A DNA stretch of 62,918 bases from Mycobacterium sp. GTDB taxonomy: Bacteria; Actinomycetota; Actinomycetes; Mycobacteriales; Mycobacteriaceae. A program made the position numbers and the translations under genes. Numbering within the stretch: position 1 is the stretch's first letter; every line of letters begins with the position of its first letter. The notes beneath the pieces were generated by a model, which made no database searches, was not told where the DNA came from, and saw only the letters and a list, made by a program, of their open reading frames with translations. The DNA lies in contig JAKFVT010000013.1 in NCBI GenBank assembly GCA_021732005.1, forward strand, positions 1-62,918, given 5' to 3'. Positions 61,147-62,918 of this stretch are shown piece after piece.

Positions 61147-61842
61147 TCAGTCGGAGCCGACTGCGGCGAAGGGTGTGCCGTCCAGCCGATCGATCGTGGT
61201 GAACGATTCCACCGGCTGGCGGGTCAGCCGTCTGACCTGGCGAACCGGGTGACCCAGCGCGATCACAGCCGCCAGCACCAACGAGCCCTCGGCGCCGAGC
61301 AGGCGCTTGACCTCGTCTTCTTCCCTGATGAGCATCGTGGTCAACACGCCGCCGATCCCTTCCGCGCGGGCGGCCAGCAGGATGCTCCAGGCGAAGGGAT
61401 AGACCGACGCGCCACCGGCCAGTGAATAGCGGTCGAGGTCTCGGTCCACAGCGGCCAGCTGGGACAGGTCGGCGAACAGCGCCAGCAGCACGGGAACCTC
61501 GTCGAGGTGGGCGGCCAATCCGCTCGCGGCGGCATGCTCGGCCTGCCCGGTGCCGGCGGCCAGGGCAGAGGTCTCGGCGGCGGGGTCGTTGACCGGTGAC
61601 CACGGCCGCAGCCCGGCCGCGGTGAGCGCCAGATACTCCACCCACGGCTGTCGATACAGATCGCGCAGACGTGCCCGGATCTCCGGATCCTTGACCACGA
61701 CCAGGCGCCAGGCCTGCGCATTGGCCCCGCTGGGGGCGAATCGCGCGGTGTCGAGGATGCGCGCCAGCACCGCATCGTCGACCGGCTCGTCGGTGAAGTC
61801 GCGCACCGACCCGGTGCTGCGCAGGGCATCAATCAGGTCCAT
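61147..61842 (-). CDS. Nitroreductase-family FMN oxidoreductase
   Basis: A 231-residue flavoprotein of the nitroreductase fold: RSTGSVRDFTDEPVDDAVL at the start, the FMN-binding FAPSGANAQAWRLVVVKDPE, and C-terminal GIGGVLTTMLIREEDEVKRL and LVLAAVIALGHPVRQVRRLT. It reduces nitro compounds or other electrophiles with NAD(P)H; the physiological substrate is unknown. ATG 61842 begins the conserved region. It diverges from yajC, about 130 bp away. Confidence 0.92.
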   Translation of the reverse strand: MDLIDALRSTGSVRDFTDEPVDDAVLARILDTARFAPSGANAQAWRLVVVKDPEIRARLRDLYRQPWVEYLALTAAGLRPWSPVNDPAAETSALAAGTGQAEHAAASGLAAHLDEVPVLLALFADLSQLAAVDRDLDRYSLAGGASVYPFAWSILLAARAEGIGGVLTTMLIREEDEVKRLLGAEGSLVLAAVIALGHPVRQVRRLTRQPVESFTTIDRLDGTPFAAVGSD

Positions 61843-61973
61843 CCGACCATCTTCCACCGGCGGTGCCGGTCGGAGCCGGACCGGCACAATGGCACACTGG
61901 TCAGCTATGAACCCCGTGACCTGACGGTCGCGGCGCGCTGAACCCGGCATCCGATACGAAAGATTGTTCCGCC

Positions 61974-62312
61974 ATGGACCTGCTCGTCTTCCTGCCCCTG
62001 ATCATCATCATGGGCGCATTCATGTATTTCGCCTCCCGGCGTCAGCGCAAGGCCATGCAGGCCACCATCGACCTGCACGAGTCCTTGAGTGTCGGCGACC
62101 GGGTGCACACCACCTCCGGCCTTCAGGCCACGATCACCGCGATCAGCGATGACACCGTCGACCTCGAGATCGCTCCCGGCGTCGTGACCACCTGGATGAA
62201 GCTGGCCATCCGCGATCTCATCGAGGACGAGGCCGACGACACCGACGCCGAGGAGACCAGTGAGGCCACCGAGCTCACCGAGTCCGACGCGGACCGCCTG
62301 ACCAAAGACTGA
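61974..62312 (+). CDS. yajC: Preprotein translocase accessory subunit YajC
   Basis: A 112-residue membrane protein with one N-terminal helix (DLLVFLPLIIIMGAFMYFAS), the conserved basic RRQRKAMQATIDLHESLSVG and GDRVHTTSGLQATITAISDD, and an acidic tail. It associates with SecDF in the Sec export system. ATG 61974. It precedes secD by about 110 bp, as in M. tuberculosis (Rv2588c-Rv2587c). Confidence 0.95.
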   Translation: MDLLVFLPLIIIMGAFMYFASRRQRKAMQATIDLHESLSVGDRVHTTSGLQATITAISDDTVDLEIAPGVVTTWMKLAIRDLIEDEADDTDAEETSEATELTESDADRLTKD

Positions 62313-62421
62313 TCGCCAGGCTCGCCACGTACCCTCTAGCGGGAGTTGAAGAGGTCCGCATCCGCGGGACGCGGCGCAACGACCCAGCGGGTCGCGGCAC
62401 AAACCTAGGAGAGACAACAAC

Positions 62422-62918
62422 GTGGCATCGTCTTCGGCGCCGGTGCATCCCTACCGATGGCTGGCGCTGTTCCTGGTCCTGCTCATCGGGGTGTACCTGC
62501 TGGTCTTCCTCACCGGAGACAAACGCACCAGCCCCAAGCTGGGCATCGACTTGCAGGGCGGAACCCGCGTCACCCTGACTGCGCGCACCCCGGACGGTTC
62601 CCGTCCTACCCGCGACGCGTTGAACCAGGCTCAGCAGATCATCGGCGCCCGCGTCAACGGCCTGGGCGTGTCGGGCTCCGAAGTCGTGATCGACGGCGAC
62701 AACCTCGTCATCACTGTTCCCGGTAACGACGGCAACGAGGCCCGCAACCTGGGTCAGACCGCCCGGCTGTTCATCCGCCCGGTGATCGGTCAGCCGATCC
62801 CGGTCGAGGCCATCAAGCAGCAGATGCAGGCGGCGGGCGTGCCCGGCGCCGGCGGGCCCGGAGGTCCGGTGCCCGCACCGGCACCCGGCGCACCGCCAGC
62901 GGGAGCGCCGGGTGCCGG
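62422..62918 (+). CDS. secD: Protein translocase subunit SecD, N-terminal part
   Basis: The first 165 residues of SecD, cut by the window end. A membrane helix ([20 protein letters not shown]) is followed by the SecD P1 start [37 protein letters not shown] and [19 protein letters not shown]. The Pro/Gly/Ala-rich insertion at the end ([15 protein letters not shown]) is typical of mycobacterial SecD. GTG 62422 has CTAGGAGAGA upstream. SecD uses the proton gradient to help complete protein export. Confidence 0.95.
   Translation, partial: MASSSAPVHPYRWLALFLVLLIGVYLLVFLTGDKRTSPKLGIDLQGGTRVTLTARTPDGSRPTRDALNQAQQIIGARVNGLGVSGSEVVIDGDNLVITVPGNDGNEARNLGQTARLFIRPVIGQPIPVEAIKQQMQAAGVPGAGGPGGPVPAPAPGAPPAGAPGA

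Overview
The window is a 62.9-kb, high-GC piece of a mycobacterial (Mycolicibacterium-like) chromosome. The best evidence is conserved gene order: thrS - HIT phosphorylase - pgsA1 - PIM acyltransferase - pimA - NUDIX - pdxS - tesB - pdxT, then yebC, ruvC-ruvA-ruvB, a carboxylic acid reductase (fadD9/car), gabT, yajC and secD. This is the Rv2614c-to-Rv2587c neighbourhood of M. tuberculosis with lineage-specific insertions. Abundant GTG starts, 4-bp stop/start overlaps, P450s, SDRs, lipoproteins and TetR regulators fit the same group.

Layout. 0-2.8 kb: the end of a membrane protein gene, a P450, a secreted protein and a tRNA locus (Gly-Cys-Val on minus, ending in a clear intrinsic terminator; Val on plus). 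2.8-8.9 kb: a compact stress-type block with two paralogous ECF sigma/zinc anti-sigma pairs, a flavodoxin-like oxidoreductase, a methionine-rich lipoprotein, two DUF417 (RclC/YkgB-like) membrane proteins and two small secreted proteins. Six transcription units here carry the same promoter-like element, GTAACG-17 nt-CAC, with invariant geometry. I infer a local ECF regulon, possibly for oxidant or cell-envelope stress. 9-14.6 kb: a DUF3298 secreted protein, a P450-TetR operon, an HdeA-like lipoprotein, an Ala/Lys-rich protein and a CYP135/138-like P450. 14.7-17.1 kb: a partner-switching cassette (GAF-PP2C phosphatase, STAS protein, RsbW-type kinase) with no sigma factor beside it.

17.1-21.4 kb: a CoA/lipid catabolic locus (DUF35, non-thiolytic thiolase-fold protein, SDR, DapB-like oxidoreductase, TetR). 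21.4-25.9 kb: an Hsp70-like ATPase with a poly-threonine tail, a decayed glycosyltransferase remnant, two SDRs and a SigG-like sigma factor. 26-36.6 kb: the conserved block for threonyl-tRNA, phosphatidylinositol mannoside and pyridoxal phosphate synthesis. 36.7-45.7 kb: an insertion relative to M. tuberculosis, holding a translationally coupled membrane/cupredoxin operon and a TetR-controlled hydrolase operon with a perfect 16-bp inverted-repeat operator. 45.8-62.9 kb: yebC, a molybdopterin oxidoreductase, a cupin, ruvCAB, a diguanylate cyclase, CAR, an orphan P450 fragment beside a 15-bp tandem repeat, a GABA/aminobutyraldehyde pair, a nitroreductase, yajC and the start of secD.

No insertion sequence, prophage, CRISPR array or rRNA gene was seen. 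Functions are read by eye from motifs and context; no database search was run.
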